DNA of 39,966 nt from an uncultured Acidimicrobiales bacterium (GCA_938029215.1 CALHFG010000053.1:1-39966), one strand, 5' to 3'; positions 28,338 to 38,159 are shown, counted from the first letter of the stretch. Program-made: numbers and translations. The notes: a model not told the origin generated them from the letters alone.

Positions 28338-31025
28338 ATGGGTCTTCTGAGCGCGCCGAAACAGCTGGTCGCGCGACGGCGCCCCGGTGTCATCTTCCTG
28401 CTGGCATCGGTCACAGTGATTCCTTTGCTCGGCATTGCCTGGCTCACCGGCGGAGATGTCACCGAGGCTCGTCGGGAGAGTCAGCAGACTCGTGCGATTA
28501 GCGAAGCCGCGCAGGAGCTTGACCTGTCGGTCCAGCTCCGGTCGGTACTTGACGCTGAGGCCTACTGGTCACAGTCGCTTGCAGCAGTGGCGACCTTCGG
28601 ACTACCGACTGATCAGGTTCTGGCTCTGACCGGGCTCGACATCAACGGTGGCCTGATCGACGCTCGACGAGCGGTTGACGACGTTCTCTCTCAGCCGGGG
28701 GTCCCCGCCGAGGCTGCAGTTCGCATGCAGGAGGTTCGGGACGGCATTTCACCCGGAGTTCCACTCGAGCGGATCAACGCCGGGTTCGAAGAAGTCATCG
28801 TCCTAGCTAGCCAGAACCTCGAACAGGACATCGACAACCTGATCGAAGCGTCGGACCGCGTCGGAAACGCCACCCAACTATCGAACAGTATCCGCGCGCT
28901 CGAGCTCGCAGCGCAGTCTCAAAGCGAACTGACCGACGTGGTGGAGAGCTATTTCGCCGTGCGGTTCCCCGTAGGAAGCGACGCGGCGTTCGAGTCGGAA
29001 CGGATGCTCTCAGCTAGCCTTCGTTATCAGGCAACGATCGCCCGATTGAAGCAGCACGCCACGCCCGGTACCGCCGTCGGTGACGCACTCGAACGGCTCG
29101 ATAGCGATCCAGATCAGCTCTGGATGATGGGGCGGGTACAGGCCAGCACGGACATCGTGATCACCGAGGGCACATCGAGCCCAAGCTTTGACCAGTCGTT
29201 GGACCTCACCAGGGCCGCCGAAGAAGTACAGACGTTCCGTAGCGCGCAACAGGTCATCGAGGTCCACGCCGAGTTGGTCCGAATCGCCTCCGACGTCGTG
29301 GTTGAGGTTGCAGAGATCAGCAGCGACGAAGCCGCCGTGCGGCAACGTCAGACCGCTGTGTTCACCATTGGCCTTGTGGCGGCCGCGCTCGCTGCGGTGG
29401 TGTTGGGCAGTATCTGGCTCGTCTCGCCGTTGCGTGGGATGGCTGCGGCCGTTGGTCAACTGCGCGATGGCAACCCTTCCTCAACCGTTCCCGAGGCAGG
29501 ACCGGCCGAGGTTCGGCAGGCAGCGCAGGCACTCAACGAAGCCATCGAGAACATGTCGGTGGTAGAGGGCATGGCCACCGCACTGGCGAACCGTGACCTC
29601 GACAACCCGGCGTTTTCCCAACCTCCCACGGGCCGCTTGGGAGCATCGCTTTGTGAAGCCGTGACCGAACTGGCTGCCTCGATGTCGGAGGGCGAAGCCT
29701 TCCGAGCTCAGCTGGCCCATGAGGCAGCCCACGATGGTCTTACCGGCCTACACAATCGCAGCGAGACCATGAACCAGATGAATCGGGCGCTCCGTCGGTC
29801 GGTCACGTTTGATAGCCCGCTGGCTGTCCTGTTCATCGACGTCGACGGATTCAAGAACATGAACGATGCACACGGACACGCCGTGGGCGATGAGATTCTT
29901 CGGGCCGTGGCACGCCGAATCCAACGCTGCACTCGAGGCCCTGATCGGGTGGGTCGGCTGGGCGGAGACGAGTTCGTCGTTGTCGCCGAGTCGATCGACG
30001 GAATCGATTCCGCAATGGGTCTTGGCGAGAGAATTCGTGCCGCTATCAGCAGGCCCATTCTCCTAGGCGACGTTGCGTTCTCGGTGACTACCAGTATTGG
30101 CGTGGCGGTAGCGACCGATGACTCAACCGGTCCTGGCCTCCTAAGAGAGGCCGATCTTGCGCTCTATGAGGCAAAGGCACAGGGGCGAAACCGAGTGCAG
30201 TTCTGCGGTGAAGAGTTGAAGAACCGGCAGTCGGAGCAGACGAGCGTTGAACAGCGGCTGGCGGCCGCTATTGCCGGGGACGACCTCCTGTTGCATTTTC
30301 AACCAATCATCGATGCCGAGACCACGAAGGTGCGGTCGGCGGAGGCCCTCTTGCGCTGGCCGTCGGCCGACGGACGGTTCGAGTCACCGGGTGAGTTCAT
30401 TCCAATCGCTGAACGTTCGGACCTGATTCTGCGAATCGACAACTGGGTGTTGGATGCGGTGTGCAAGCAAATCGCTGCGTGGTCGACCCATCCCGACCTC
30501 CAAGACCTTTCGGTGTCGGTCAACCTGTCGGCCCGGAGCGTCTCGCGGCCCGACCTAGCCGAGCGGGTCTTGGGCGCTCTTCGACAGCACAACGTTTCGC
30601 CAGAGTGCCTCACGATCGAAGTGACCGAGACCGCGCTTCTCGACGACGTGCAGATGGCTGCAGCCAGCTTGAAGGCGTTGCGAAAGGCGGGTGTGAAGGT
30701 CGCTATCGACGACTTTGGCACCGGATTCGCCTCGTTGGCCCAGTTGAGACGACTTCCACTAGATGTTCTGAAGATTGATCAGGGTTTCGTGGCGAACATC
30801 GATCGCCCTGATGATCGGTCCTTGATCCAGCTGACAATTGACACCGGCCATCTTCTGGGGGCGTCGATCGTGGCCGAAGGTGTGGAGAGCGCCGATCAGC
30901 ATCAGACACTGGTGTCGCTCGGCGTCGACATGGCACAGGGGTACCTCTTCGCTCGACCGATGCCGGCCGAAGACCTGGCTGGGTGGACGGTGGCTAACCA
31001 CATTGGCGCAGCCCAGCCGGCCTAG
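28338..31025 (+). CDS. Membrane HAMP-GGDEF-EAL c-di-GMP turnover protein
   Basis: 895 residues from ATG 28338 (TTG 28332 is in frame). A transmembrane helix lies near 18-38, then a ~300-residue, mostly helical extracytoplasmic sensor region. A second membrane helix is near 340-362, followed by a HAMP-like linker. The GGDEF motif is at 542-546 and the inhibitory RxxD site is intact just before it (RGPD, 533-536). The EAL domain keeps EALLRW (E669), NLS, the E of EVTET, IDDFGTGF, LKID, EGVE and QGYLFARP, so both synthase and phosphodiesterase activity are possible. Unlike the first such protein in the window it should feel product inhibition. No ribosome-binding site is evident. Confidence 0.9.
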   Translation: MGLLSAPKQLVARRRPGVIFLLASVTVIPLLGIAWLTGGDVTEARRESQQTRAISEAAQELDLSVQLRSVLDAEAYWSQSLAAVATFGLPTDQVLALTGLDINGGLIDARRAVDDVLSQPGVPAEAAVRMQEVRDGISPGVPLERINAGFEEVIVLASQNLEQDIDNLIEASDRVGNATQLSNSIRALELAAQSQSELTDVVESYFAVRFPVGSDAAFESERMLSASLRYQATIARLKQHATPGTAVGDALERLDSDPDQLWMMGRVQASTDIVITEGTSSPSFDQSLDLTRAAEEVQTFRSAQQVIEVHAELVRIASDVVVEVAEISSDEAAVRQRQTAVFTIGLVAAALAAVVLGSIWLVSPLRGMAAAVGQLRDGNPSSTVPEAGPAEVRQAAQALNEAIENMSVVEGMATALANRDLDNPAFSQPPTGRLGASLCEAVTELAASMSEGEAFRAQLAHEAAHDGLTGLHNRSETMNQMNRALRRSVTFDSPLAVLFIDVDGFKNMNDAHGHAVGDEILRAVARRIQRCTRGPDRVGRLGGDEFVVVAESIDGIDSAMGLGERIRAAISRPILLGDVAFSVTTSIGVAVATDDSTGPGLLREADLALYEAKAQGRNRVQFCGEELKNRQSEQTSVEQRLAAAIAGDDLLLHFQPIIDAETTKVRSAEALLRWPSADGRFESPGEFIPIAERSDLILRIDNWVLDAVCKQIAAWSTHPDLQDLSVSVNLSARSVSRPDLAERVLGALRQHNVSPECLTIEVTETALLDDVQMAAASLKALRKAGVKVAIDDFGTGFASLAQLRRLPLDVLKIDQGFVANIDRPDDRSLIQLTIDTGHLLGASIVAEGVESADQHQTLVSLGVDMAQGYLFARPMPAEDLAGWTVANHIGAAQPA

Positions 31026-31062
31026 CCGCCGCGAATGTCGGGAGATCCGATACACAGGTCGC

Positions 31063-31647
31063 ATGGCAATTTCTGTGATCTCTTCTTCTCAGCGCAGCAA
31101 CTCTGAGTCGTTGCGAGTCAGCGGCTACATCGCAAGCCGTATCGAGGCCGCAGGAGCTTCCGCAGAGGTGCACGATCTGCATCAGCTTGCCCTGTCCACC
31201 GACATCGAAGCCGTGTGGGGATCGGGAGCTGCCGGTCCGGTTGTCGAACGCCTGGACTCCGCCGACGGCGCGGTCTTCGTCACCCCTGAGTGGGCGGGTA
31301 TGCCGTCTCCGGCGTTGCTGAACTTTCTTCTTCAGATCGGTACGTCGTTGGCGCACAAGCCGGTGATGCTCGTCGGGGTTTCCAGCGGTCGCAACGGTGC
31401 CTACCCCATCGCCGCACTCAGGGCCACGGGCTACAAGAACGCCAAGTATCTTATGATCCCGGAGCATCTCATCTTCCGGAATGTCAAAGAGATGGTTCAC
31501 ACCGACGAACCCTCGGGTCCCGAAGATGCGTTTATCCGCCGACGTACCGACTTTGCGGTTGCCCAACTGCTGGCGTACGCAGACGGAATGGGTGCCATTC
31601 GGGCTGCCCTTCCCGAAGAACCCAAGGACTTTGCGTTCGGCATGTAG
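31063..31647 (+). CDS. NADPH-dependent FMN reductase family protein
   Basis: 194-residue flavodoxin-like protein. The phosphate-binding loop SSSQRSNSESLRVS lies at about 7-20, and TPEWAGMPSPALLNFL (about 74-89) matches the PEYNGSxPGxLKNxxD flavin loop of this family in altered form. It would reduce FMN or quinone-like substrates in the cytoplasm. The frame is open into the upstream gene; ATG 31063 is taken because the fold starts there. The DNA glycosylase gene follows after 16 bp. Confidence 0.8.
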   Translation: MAISVISSSQRSNSESLRVSGYIASRIEAAGASAEVHDLHQLALSTDIEAVWGSGAAGPVVERLDSADGAVFVTPEWAGMPSPALLNFLLQIGTSLAHKPVMLVGVSSGRNGAYPIAALRATGYKNAKYLMIPEHLIFRNVKEMVHTDEPSGPEDAFIRRRTDFAVAQLLAYADGMGAIRAALPEEPKDFAFGM

Positions 31648-31663
31648 CTGATAGGTCCGACTG

Positions 31664-32224
31664 ATGGAGTTACCGGACGTTCCTGAAACGGCGATTCGCT
31701 TACTGGGGTCGGTTCTGCGATGCGGAGGGTCCGCCGGAAGAATCGTCGAGACCGAGTACTACTGTCAGACCGACCCGGCCAGCCACACGTTCAACGGACT
31801 GACCCCTCGAAACTGGCCGATGTTCGAAGAAGCTGGACGGCTGTACGTGTATCGGTCCTACGGCGTCCATTGGTGTGCGAACGTCGTGGTTGGACCGGCT
31901 GGCCAGGGGAGCGCAGTGCTCGTTCGAGCCATAGAGCCATTGGAGGGAATGGATCACATGTGGAAACGGCGCCCGAAGGCCAAGAAAGTCACCGACCTTG
32001 GATCGGGTCCGGGGAAGCTGTGCGCGGCACTGGGTATTCACGGTGAACACACAGGGCTGAATCTGTTCGAAGCGGGTCCGGTCGGGCTTGAGCCACGGCC
32101 CGCGCCGGACCCTTCGCAGGTGCTTGTTGGTCGACGAGTCGGGATCACTAAGGCGGTGGAACAACCCTGGAGATTTGCAATCAAATCACCCCACGTGTCG
32201 CGGCCATTGCTAGGTCGAACCTAA
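31664..32224 (+). CDS. 3-methyladenine DNA glycosylase (AAG/MPG family)
   Basis: Base-excision repair enzyme removing alkylated purines. 186 residues. The family core is present: RIVETEYY (about 26-33) with the catalytic Glu, DPASHTFNGLTPRNWPMF (about 37-54), LYVYRSYGVHWCANVV (about 59-74) and VLVRAIEPLEG (about 84-94). Second-position Y in VETEYY is A in most members. It is close after the flavin reductase gene and probably co-transcribed. A 6-bp hairpin CTTCAA/TTGAAG follows the stop. Confidence 0.92.
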   Translation: MELPDVPETAIRLLGSVLRCGGSAGRIVETEYYCQTDPASHTFNGLTPRNWPMFEEAGRLYVYRSYGVHWCANVVVGPAGQGSAVLVRAIEPLEGMDHMWKRRPKAKKVTDLGSGPGKLCAALGIHGEHTGLNLFEAGPVGLEPRPAPDPSQVLVGRRVGITKAVEQPWRFAIKSPHVSRPLLGRT

Positions 32225-32331
32225 GCTTCAACGATCCCCATTGAAGGCGCTCCTTGTAGTTGCAGCTAGCACTATGTTCACAATGGGACGACAAACTAAA
32301 TCGCTGAACGCGGCGCGTCGAAGCCTGTGTT

Positions 32332-33360
32332 GTGGAAGCGTTTATTGAGTTCGGCGAACTTGCGTGGGTCGTCGCTGGTGGAGCGACGGCACTGACCGTT
32401 TTGCTCGTGGTGCAGACCATGGCGTCGCAACGCTCGAACCTGTCTCAGGTCGCCACCGCTGCCGATATCTGGGTTGGCATGGGCGAGGCCGCCAGACGGC
32501 TTGCCAAGGGCGAGGGTGAATTTGGCGATGCCGGAATCGTCGTCGAGGCCTTGAGCCGGCCCGACACTCAGGACGATGCGCTCGCAGCGGTTGTTGCCGT
32601 GCTTCGGTTGGAGGGTGGGAATGCCGATCCAGCCATTTATGGCGCAATCTCTGAGAGCTCGGTAGTCGATTGGATTTCCGCCCGGCTCCAGAGCGATGAC
32701 CCCCTTGTGCGGACAGACACCCTGGAAACGGTTGAGATGATCCGCCTCCGTGCCAGCGTCGGAGACGTGGCCTCGGCGGCGACCGACGAATGCGAAGAGG
32801 TGGCACGAGCCGCAGCGAACGCACTTATCGTGCTAGCTCCCGAGCTTGCGGTGGGGCTACTTGCCGGCCGGGTTCGCTCCGACGGTGTATGGGCGGTGGA
32901 GGCCCTGGGTCGGGCGATTGACGCCGTCAGCGCCGCGAGCGAGGCACCGTTGCCGATTACAAGGCCACTCTGGGAAGAGGCTCCAGCTCTTGCCGAGAGA
33001 GTCCTTACCGATGAGCGACATGTGGATGCTGCGGACGCAGCGGACGCCCTCGCAGTGATGACCGACCTGCTGCACCACAGTGACCAACAGCATCGACTCA
33101 GCGCCGTGCGTGCTCTCTCGAGAGTCACCGTCCATCCCTCGGCCCAGATCGCGCTGCTGGGAGCCCTGGAATCGGACGATCGAGTTACCCGCTTTGCTGC
33201 CGCGGCCCGGCTGGCCGACACCGAGGAGGGTCGATCAGTTCTTCGCCACTATGCCGAAGCGGGCCATGGGTCCGACGCCGGCGAAGCTGCCGCCCTCGTC
33301 CTTTGGAACAGCGCGGCGCCGAAGGCGACGGTGCACGACCTCACATCGGTGATGCTCTAG
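32332..33360 (+). CDS. HEAT-repeat-like membrane-anchored protein
   Basis: 342 residues. One transmembrane helix near 10-28, then an almost entirely helical, Ala/Leu-rich body. Paired helices such as ARAAANALIVLAPELAVGLLA, AVRALSRVTVHPSAQIALLGAL and TRFAAAARLADTEEG look like HEAT/Armadillo-type repeats, a protein-binding scaffold. The start is GTG 32332 without a ribosome-binding site; the 107 bp before it probably hold the promoter. It is 15 bp before the glycosyltransferase and is probably an accessory part of that system (inference from context). Confidence 0.65.
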   Translation: MEAFIEFGELAWVVAGGATALTVLLVVQTMASQRSNLSQVATAADIWVGMGEAARRLAKGEGEFGDAGIVVEALSRPDTQDDALAAVVAVLRLEGGNADPAIYGAISESSVVDWISARLQSDDPLVRTDTLETVEMIRLRASVGDVASAATDECEEVARAAANALIVLAPELAVGLLAGRVRSDGVWAVEALGRAIDAVSAASEAPLPITRPLWEEAPALAERVLTDERHVDAADAADALAVMTDLLHHSDQQHRLSAVRALSRVTVHPSAQIALLGALESDDRVTRFAAAARLADTEEGRSVLRHYAEAGHGSDAGEAAALVLWNSAAPKATVHDLTSVML

Positions 33361-33375
33361 CCGACTGGTCCACCG

Positions 33376-34797
33376 ATGGACCTAAACATCCTCAAACCTC
33401 TTTTCGTGGCGTTTGCCTACCTCGCTCTGACGTTCTCGGTCGTTCACCTGGCCGCGATCGCACTGTGGAGTGTGTTGAGCCGCGACGCCTTGACACGACT
33501 GCGCCCATCAAAAAGGCTGCTCCGAGGTGCAGGGACGGGCAACCGGGAAACGGCGGGAGTATCGATCATCATGCCTGCCTACAACGAGGCAGAACTCATT
33601 GAAGCCTCAACTCGTAACGCTCTAGCCCAGGACTACCCGTTACTTGAAGTGTTGGTAGTGAACGATGGGTCTACCGATGACACGGTCGAACGACTGCGTG
33701 CCCGTTACAGCATGGAGCAAGTTGCTGCATCGGTCGGTGAAGAAGCGATCAAGACCATGGAAATCTACCGAGTCTTCCGCTCAACCACCGATCCCCGGTT
33801 GCGCTTGGTCGACAAGGCTGCCAGTGGATCCAAGGCCGATAACTCGAACGTCGGTTTGAACCATGCCAATTATCCGTGGGTCGTGGTGATGGATGCCGAT
33901 GAATTCATGGAGACCAACTGCATCTCCAAGTGCATGGCCGAAGCGCAATCGCGCCCCGATGATGTCGTGGCGGTCGGCACAACTCTGCTGCCAGCGAACG
34001 ACATCGCTATCGACGGCGCCGCCGTGGCCGAGCGTCGAATGCCCACCAATTTCTGGGTGGGATGTCAGATCATTGAATACCTCACCGCGTTTCTCGTCTC
34101 ACGGCCCGGGATGGCTCGAATCGGAGCGATGCCAATCGTCTCCGGTGGGTTCGGGCTCTTTCGTCGGGAATCGGTGCTCGCCGTCGGCGGGTACACCCAC
34201 GGCCATCTTGGCGAAGACATGGACATGTGTGTTCGGCTGCATCGTCATCATCTGGAAAACGACATCCCGTACCGGATCGTCCAGGCACCGGAGGCGATCG
34301 TGTGGACCGAATTTCCACCGACCCATGAAGTTCTTCGTCGTCAACGTCTGCGTTGGCATCGAGGTCTGAAGATGATCATTGACGCCAACAAACAGGTGAT
34401 CGGTCGGCGCCGCTACGGAAACTTTGGTCGTTTTGGGATGGGCAGCCTCTACGTGTTCGAGTGGTGTGGCCCCATCGTTGAAGCGGTTGGATGGTTCGCC
34501 TTGGTGCTGTCTCTCGCGAGCGGTTGGATCGAACCGGTGGCAGCGTTGGGCATGTTCCTCGCGGCCCAGCTGGTAGGTCAGCTGGTCGGCGTGTTGTCGG
34601 TTGGCTTGGCAGTGCGAACATTTTCTTTCCTGAACCGACCGCTAGAGGTGGCTCGGCTCGTTCTGTGGGCGATCGTCATGAACTGGGGCTACCGGCAACT
34701 TACGTTGCTGTGGAGGCTTCGGTCGTTGTTCCCGGGCGACACCGCCTGGGGGGAAATGCCCCGCTCGGGGTTTCGGACCGCGGGGGTCAACTCATGA
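33376..34797 (+). CDS. Processive family-2 glycosyltransferase, membrane-bound
   Basis: 473 residues. One N-terminal transmembrane helix (about 8-33), a cytoplasmic GT2 domain and about three C-terminal helices, like PgaC, hyaluronan or cellulose synthases. All processive-enzyme motifs are seen: PAYNEAE (about 66), VVNDGSTDD, the metal site DADEF (about 173), the catalytic Asp in LGEDMDMC (about 278) and QRLRW (about 321), the glucan-binding QxxRW. There is no PilZ domain, so c-di-GMP does not act on it by the BcsA route. The sugar is unknown. It overlaps the BcsB-like gene by ATGA. Confidence 0.9.
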   Translation: MDLNILKPLFVAFAYLALTFSVVHLAAIALWSVLSRDALTRLRPSKRLLRGAGTGNRETAGVSIIMPAYNEAELIEASTRNALAQDYPLLEVLVVNDGSTDDTVERLRARYSMEQVAASVGEEAIKTMEIYRVFRSTTDPRLRLVDKAASGSKADNSNVGLNHANYPWVVVMDADEFMETNCISKCMAEAQSRPDDVVAVGTTLLPANDIAIDGAAVAERRMPTNFWVGCQIIEYLTAFLVSRPGMARIGAMPIVSGGFGLFRRESVLAVGGYTHGHLGEDMDMCVRLHRHHLENDIPYRIVQAPEAIVWTEFPPTHEVLRRQRLRWHRGLKMIIDANKQVIGRRRYGNFGRFGMGSLYVFEWCGPIVEAVGWFALVLSLASGWIEPVAALGMFLAAQLVGQLVGVLSVGLAVRTFSFLNRPLEVARLVLWAIVMNWGYRQLTLLWRLRSLFPGDTAWGEMPRSGFRTAGVNS

Positions 34798-36659
34798 GAA
34801 TCAGAAAAGCTCTTTCTGTTGCCGTGGTCGCGTGCTCGATGTTTTTCGCTGCACCGGCATCGGCGTCCCAGTTCGCTACCTCTGAGTACCTTCCCGCCAG
34901 CGAGCTCGGTCTCCCAGGGGTCGTGACGCTCGCCCGTCCTGCCGCGGCACGCGAGATTGCAGTGCCGGTCCCTGTCGGCACCGAACTGAGCGGAATCGAC
35001 GCCGTGATTCGGGTGCCAGCTGATGTGCAACAGGTCCGACTCAATATTTCTGTTGACGGAGTTGAGTTCCTTCAAGACGTCGTTCCCGGTGGGACAGAAC
35101 TTCCGGTTTCCGTTGCCGTTGAGACCAACTCCCAAGAGCCGCTGGTCCGGTTCGCGGCGGTCGAAATCAACACCCGCAGCTGCAACGCAGTGGCGGTAGA
35201 GCCGGTCCTCGTTTCGGTTCACGATACGTCGTTCGAATTCACCGGCTTTGGAGGTTCACCGACCACCGTCGCCGGTTTCCTTCCCGCCCACCTCAATCAT
35301 CTCGACATTTTCGTGCCTAGCAGCCGGTCCGACGCCGTGGATCAGGCGGCTCTGCGGTTGGCCGCTCACCTCACCCATCGCTACGAGGCTCAACCGTCAT
35401 TCGCTATCGTCGAGGGGACGCCGCCGCTCGATTGGAAGACTGGCCCGTTCGACCGGTCGATCGCCATCTCCGAAGCTGCTTCGGGCTCGATCTCGATCGA
35501 ACAGAATGGGTCCGAGCCTTACTTGGCGATCGCTGGCGACGGGAAGGTCCTGGATCAACTGGCCCAGTCCCTCGCGGCGCCCGAAGCTGCGTTGTTCACT
35601 GGGGACGAGGTCGCCGCCCGGCCGGTTGCCGAACAAGCCGACCAGTCGGCCGGTGATCTCGCAACCGACTGGACCCTTGGAGATCTTGGTGTGAAGTCGC
35701 TGGGGACTGAAGGGGCTCTTTCCCTGCAGATTGCTGTGCCGTTGCACCAATCGCAGTTCGGCGCGCCCGTAAGCAGTATTCGAGCCCGCTTGGCGGGCTT
35801 TGTGACCGGGCAGGATGCTGACCCGGTGGTAACCGTCGCCCTCAACGGTGAGACGCTTTCGGTTCTCACCCTGGACCACGATGGACGATTTGACACCGCG
35901 GTGCAGATCGAGCTTGGCCAACTGAACCGAGAAAACCTGTTGACGGTGCATTCCGACATCGACTTCAGCTGCGAGGACTCCCTGCCCTGGCACCGCTTGC
36001 AGTTGAGCAACGATTCACAAGTAGACGTGGAGTTCGGTCAAACCCTCCCGCCCAGCCTTGAACGATTCCCGCAGGCGGCCCTGCCGGGAATCACGGTCGA
36101 TCCCGGCCCCAACGCGTCAGGCCTCGAGGTGGCGGTAAATGCGGTGGCGTCTCTTCAACAGTCGAGCCGGACCGTTCTGCGACCCACCGTGGGCATCGCC
36201 AGTGCAATTGCTGTGTCTGAAGGAGCCGGACTGATCGTTGCAGACTCGACAGATCTCTCGGGCGTGCCGGGGCTGATCGAGGCCGATTCCGGCCGAATCC
36301 TCGCCGATGGGATCGAGTTCTCGGGGGCCGAGGTTCACTCGGTGTCGCTCATCCAGGCGCTCGAGGGTCCAACGGGGCAAGATCTCCTGGTGGTTCACCT
36401 CGCCGAAACCAGCACGCAGCGCCTACTGGACGAACTGTCGGGCCGGCGTTGGCAGCTGGAAGGTCGGGCCTTTGGCTTCAATCAAGATACCGAGGTGAGG
36501 CTCGCAGCGGCTGACGACAGTGGGCCCGCGGGACCGTTGGCATTCGTGGAAGATGACTCGCCGTCGGTAGCACGATCCTTCGGCCTCGGGGTCATCGGCG
36601 CCGCCCTGCTCTATGCAGGTGTCACCACACTCGGTGCGCTGCGCCGCCGATTGGGTTAG
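34794..36659 (+). CDS. BcsB-like exported polysaccharide-synthase subunit
   Basis: 621 residues. A clear signal peptide (MRIRKALSV..., cleavage probably after ASA near residue 24), a long beta-rich extracytoplasmic part, and a C-terminal membrane anchor (about 598-616) followed by RRR. This layout and its place after a GT2 synthase match BcsB, the subunit that guides cellulose out of the synthase. The stretch from TTVAGFLPAHLNHLDIFVP (about 158-176) resembles the BcsB core. Sequence likeness is modest, so the call leans on layout and context. ATG 34794 overlaps the glycosyltransferase stop. Confidence 0.65.
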   Translation: MRIRKALSVAVVACSMFFAAPASASQFATSEYLPASELGLPGVVTLARPAAAREIAVPVPVGTELSGIDAVIRVPADVQQVRLNISVDGVEFLQDVVPGGTELPVSVAVETNSQEPLVRFAAVEINTRSCNAVAVEPVLVSVHDTSFEFTGFGGSPTTVAGFLPAHLNHLDIFVPSSRSDAVDQAALRLAAHLTHRYEAQPSFAIVEGTPPLDWKTGPFDRSIAISEAASGSISIEQNGSEPYLAIAGDGKVLDQLAQSLAAPEAALFTGDEVAARPVAEQADQSAGDLATDWTLGDLGVKSLGTEGALSLQIAVPLHQSQFGAPVSSIRARLAGFVTGQDADPVVTVALNGETLSVLTLDHDGRFDTAVQIELGQLNRENLLTVHSDIDFSCEDSLPWHRLQLSNDSQVDVEFGQTLPPSLERFPQAALPGITVDPGPNASGLEVAVNAVASLQQSSRTVLRPTVGIASAIAVSEGAGLIVADSTDLSGVPGLIEADSGRILADGIEFSGAEVHSVSLIQALEGPTGQDLLVVHLAETSTQRLLDELSGRRWQLEGRAFGFNQDTEVRLAAADDSGPAGPLAFVEDDSPSVARSFGLGVIGAALLYAGVTTLGALRRRLG

Positions 36660-36684
36660 CGCGGCGGCGTTCCAACCCGAGAAT

Positions 36685-37974
36685 TCAGTGATCGAATCGC
36701 AGGAGGCTGAGATGCTTCTTTCCCTTGCGGATGGCGGCGTATCGGCCGTGTAGTAGATCCGCTGTGGCGATCACATGATCAACCGGGACTTTGACATCGT
36801 TGACGCTGAGACCGTTCTGCTTCAGGAGTCGATTGGCTTCACTATTTGACGCCGTAATTCCGGCTTCGGTGAGCAGGGGCACAAAGGCAGCCTCCTGGCC
36901 AAGAACATCGCGTGAGGTCGAGAACGTCGGCAGTTCGCTCGACAACATCTCAAGAGCGTCCTCTGACAGATGCGCAACCGACCCACCAAAGACCGCAGCC
37001 GAGGCCTCCCGAGCGCCCGCCATAGCGTCAGCTCCGTGAACGAGACTGGTAAGTTCCACCGCCAGACGAGTTTGAGCCACTCGTTTGTGGGGTGCCTCAT
37101 TGTGTTCAGCCATCGTGGCCCGGATCTCTTCTACGGGTAGCAACGTAAGTCGGAGGAGGAGTTTTTCAATCTCGCCGTCTTCCGCGTTGATCCACGTTTG
37201 GTAGAAGGCGTAGGGCGAAAACTTGGCAGCCGACAACCAAATGGTGTCGCCGCCTGCGGTCTTGCCGTACTTGGTGCCATCGGGCTTGGTGAGGAGAGGG
37301 AAGGTCAGCCCGAGGCCCTGGCCACCAACTTTCTTACGAATGAGATCGATGCCGGTGACGATGTTGCCCCACTGATCTGAGCCGCCCATTTGCATATGGC
37401 AGCCCTCCTGCTCGTACAGCCATGCGAAGTCATGGGCCTGCAGCAGCATGTAGCTGAATTCGGTGTAGGAAATGCCGTCAGAACTCTCCATCCGAGAACG
37501 CACCGAGTCCTTGGCGGTCATCTGATTGACTGTCACGTACTTGCCGATGTCTCGCAGGAAGTCTAAGTAGCTCATGCCAACGGTCCAGGCTCGATTGTCG
37601 AGCAGCGTTGCGGGGTTTCCCGGTCGTTCGAAATCGAGGAACTGCCGAAGCTGGGGGAGTATGCCAGCGATGTTCTCTGCCAACTGGTCGTCGGATTGCA
37701 GCGAGCGTTCTGAACTCTTGCCCGACGGGTCACCCACCATGCCCGTTGCGCCGCCGGCGAGCACGATGACGTGGTGGCCGGCGTCCTGAAAACGCCGCAG
37801 CATCAGCAGGCCCACCAGATTTCCGACATGCAGGCTGTCAGCCGTCGGGTCGAACCCCACGTATGCCTTAATCGGACCCGCCGCCATTCGGTCCGCGAGT
37901 TCCGCAGGGTCGGTGCTGTCTTGCACCAGTCCGCGGGCGCGAAGATCGTCGAGGAGTTCAGGGTCTACAGACAC
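36685..37974 (-). CDS. tyrS: Tyrosyl-tRNA synthetase
   Basis: Charges tRNA-Tyr. 429 residues, the usual bacterial class I enzyme. YVGFDPTADSLHVGNL (about 38-53) carries the HIGH-like motif (HVGN), QMGGSDQWGNI (about 196-206) the tyrosine site, and GTKYGKTAGG (about 234-243) the KMSKS-like loop. An S4 RNA-binding domain forms the end (ASNSEANRLLKQNGLSVND, about 372-390). Start GTG 37974 has GGGG upstream. It is convergent with the BcsB-like gene (25 bp apart), and the inverted-repeat element lies behind its start. No T-box leader was recognised. Confidence 0.97.
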   Translation of the reverse strand: MSVDPELLDDLRARGLVQDSTDPAELADRMAAGPIKAYVGFDPTADSLHVGNLVGLLMLRRFQDAGHHVIVLAGGATGMVGDPSGKSSERSLQSDDQLAENIAGILPQLRQFLDFERPGNPATLLDNRAWTVGMSYLDFLRDIGKYVTVNQMTAKDSVRSRMESSDGISYTEFSYMLLQAHDFAWLYEQEGCHMQMGGSDQWGNIVTGIDLIRKKVGGQGLGLTFPLLTKPDGTKYGKTAGGDTIWLSAAKFSPYAFYQTWINAEDGEIEKLLLRLTLLPVEEIRATMAEHNEAPHKRVAQTRLAVELTSLVHGADAMAGAREASAAVFGGSVAHLSEDALEMLSSELPTFSTSRDVLGQEAAFVPLLTEAGITASNSEANRLLKQNGLSVNDVKVPVDHVIATADLLHGRYAAIRKGKKHLSLLRFDH

Positions 37975-38056
37975 CGCCCCATTTTGCCCTAGCCGCCGCC
38001 CTTCCGCGCCGGATTGCAGCCCGAGCCTGTGTTGTCCCCTTCAGGGGGACTCCGCG

Positions 38057-38075
38057 GAACCGGAGGGGTTCTTTT
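38057..38075 (+). terminator. Terminator-like hairpin with T4
   Basis: GAACC-GGAGG-GGTTC followed by TTTT. The stem is short (5 bp, plus a possible G-U pair). It points along the plus strand inside the inverted-repeat element, where no plus-strand gene precedes it, so it would act on antisense or element-borne transcripts. Confidence 0.4.
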
Positions 38076-38159
38076 GTGGTGCGTGGCGAACGAGCCGCGG
38101 ATCGCTCCACCCAACTGGGGCTCGGTCCTCCGGGAGGGATGAACGCGTTGCTGTTTGAA

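Noticed and set aside
28223..28501. 92-codon plus-strand frame after the GNAT gene
   Set aside because: It starts inside the GNAT gene and runs into the GGDEF-EAL gene in another frame, with no domain.
34491..34793. Upstream extension of the BcsB-like frame
   Set aside because: The signal peptide begins at ATG 34794, which overlaps the glycosyltransferase stop in the usual ATGA manner; the extension is inside the glycosyltransferase.
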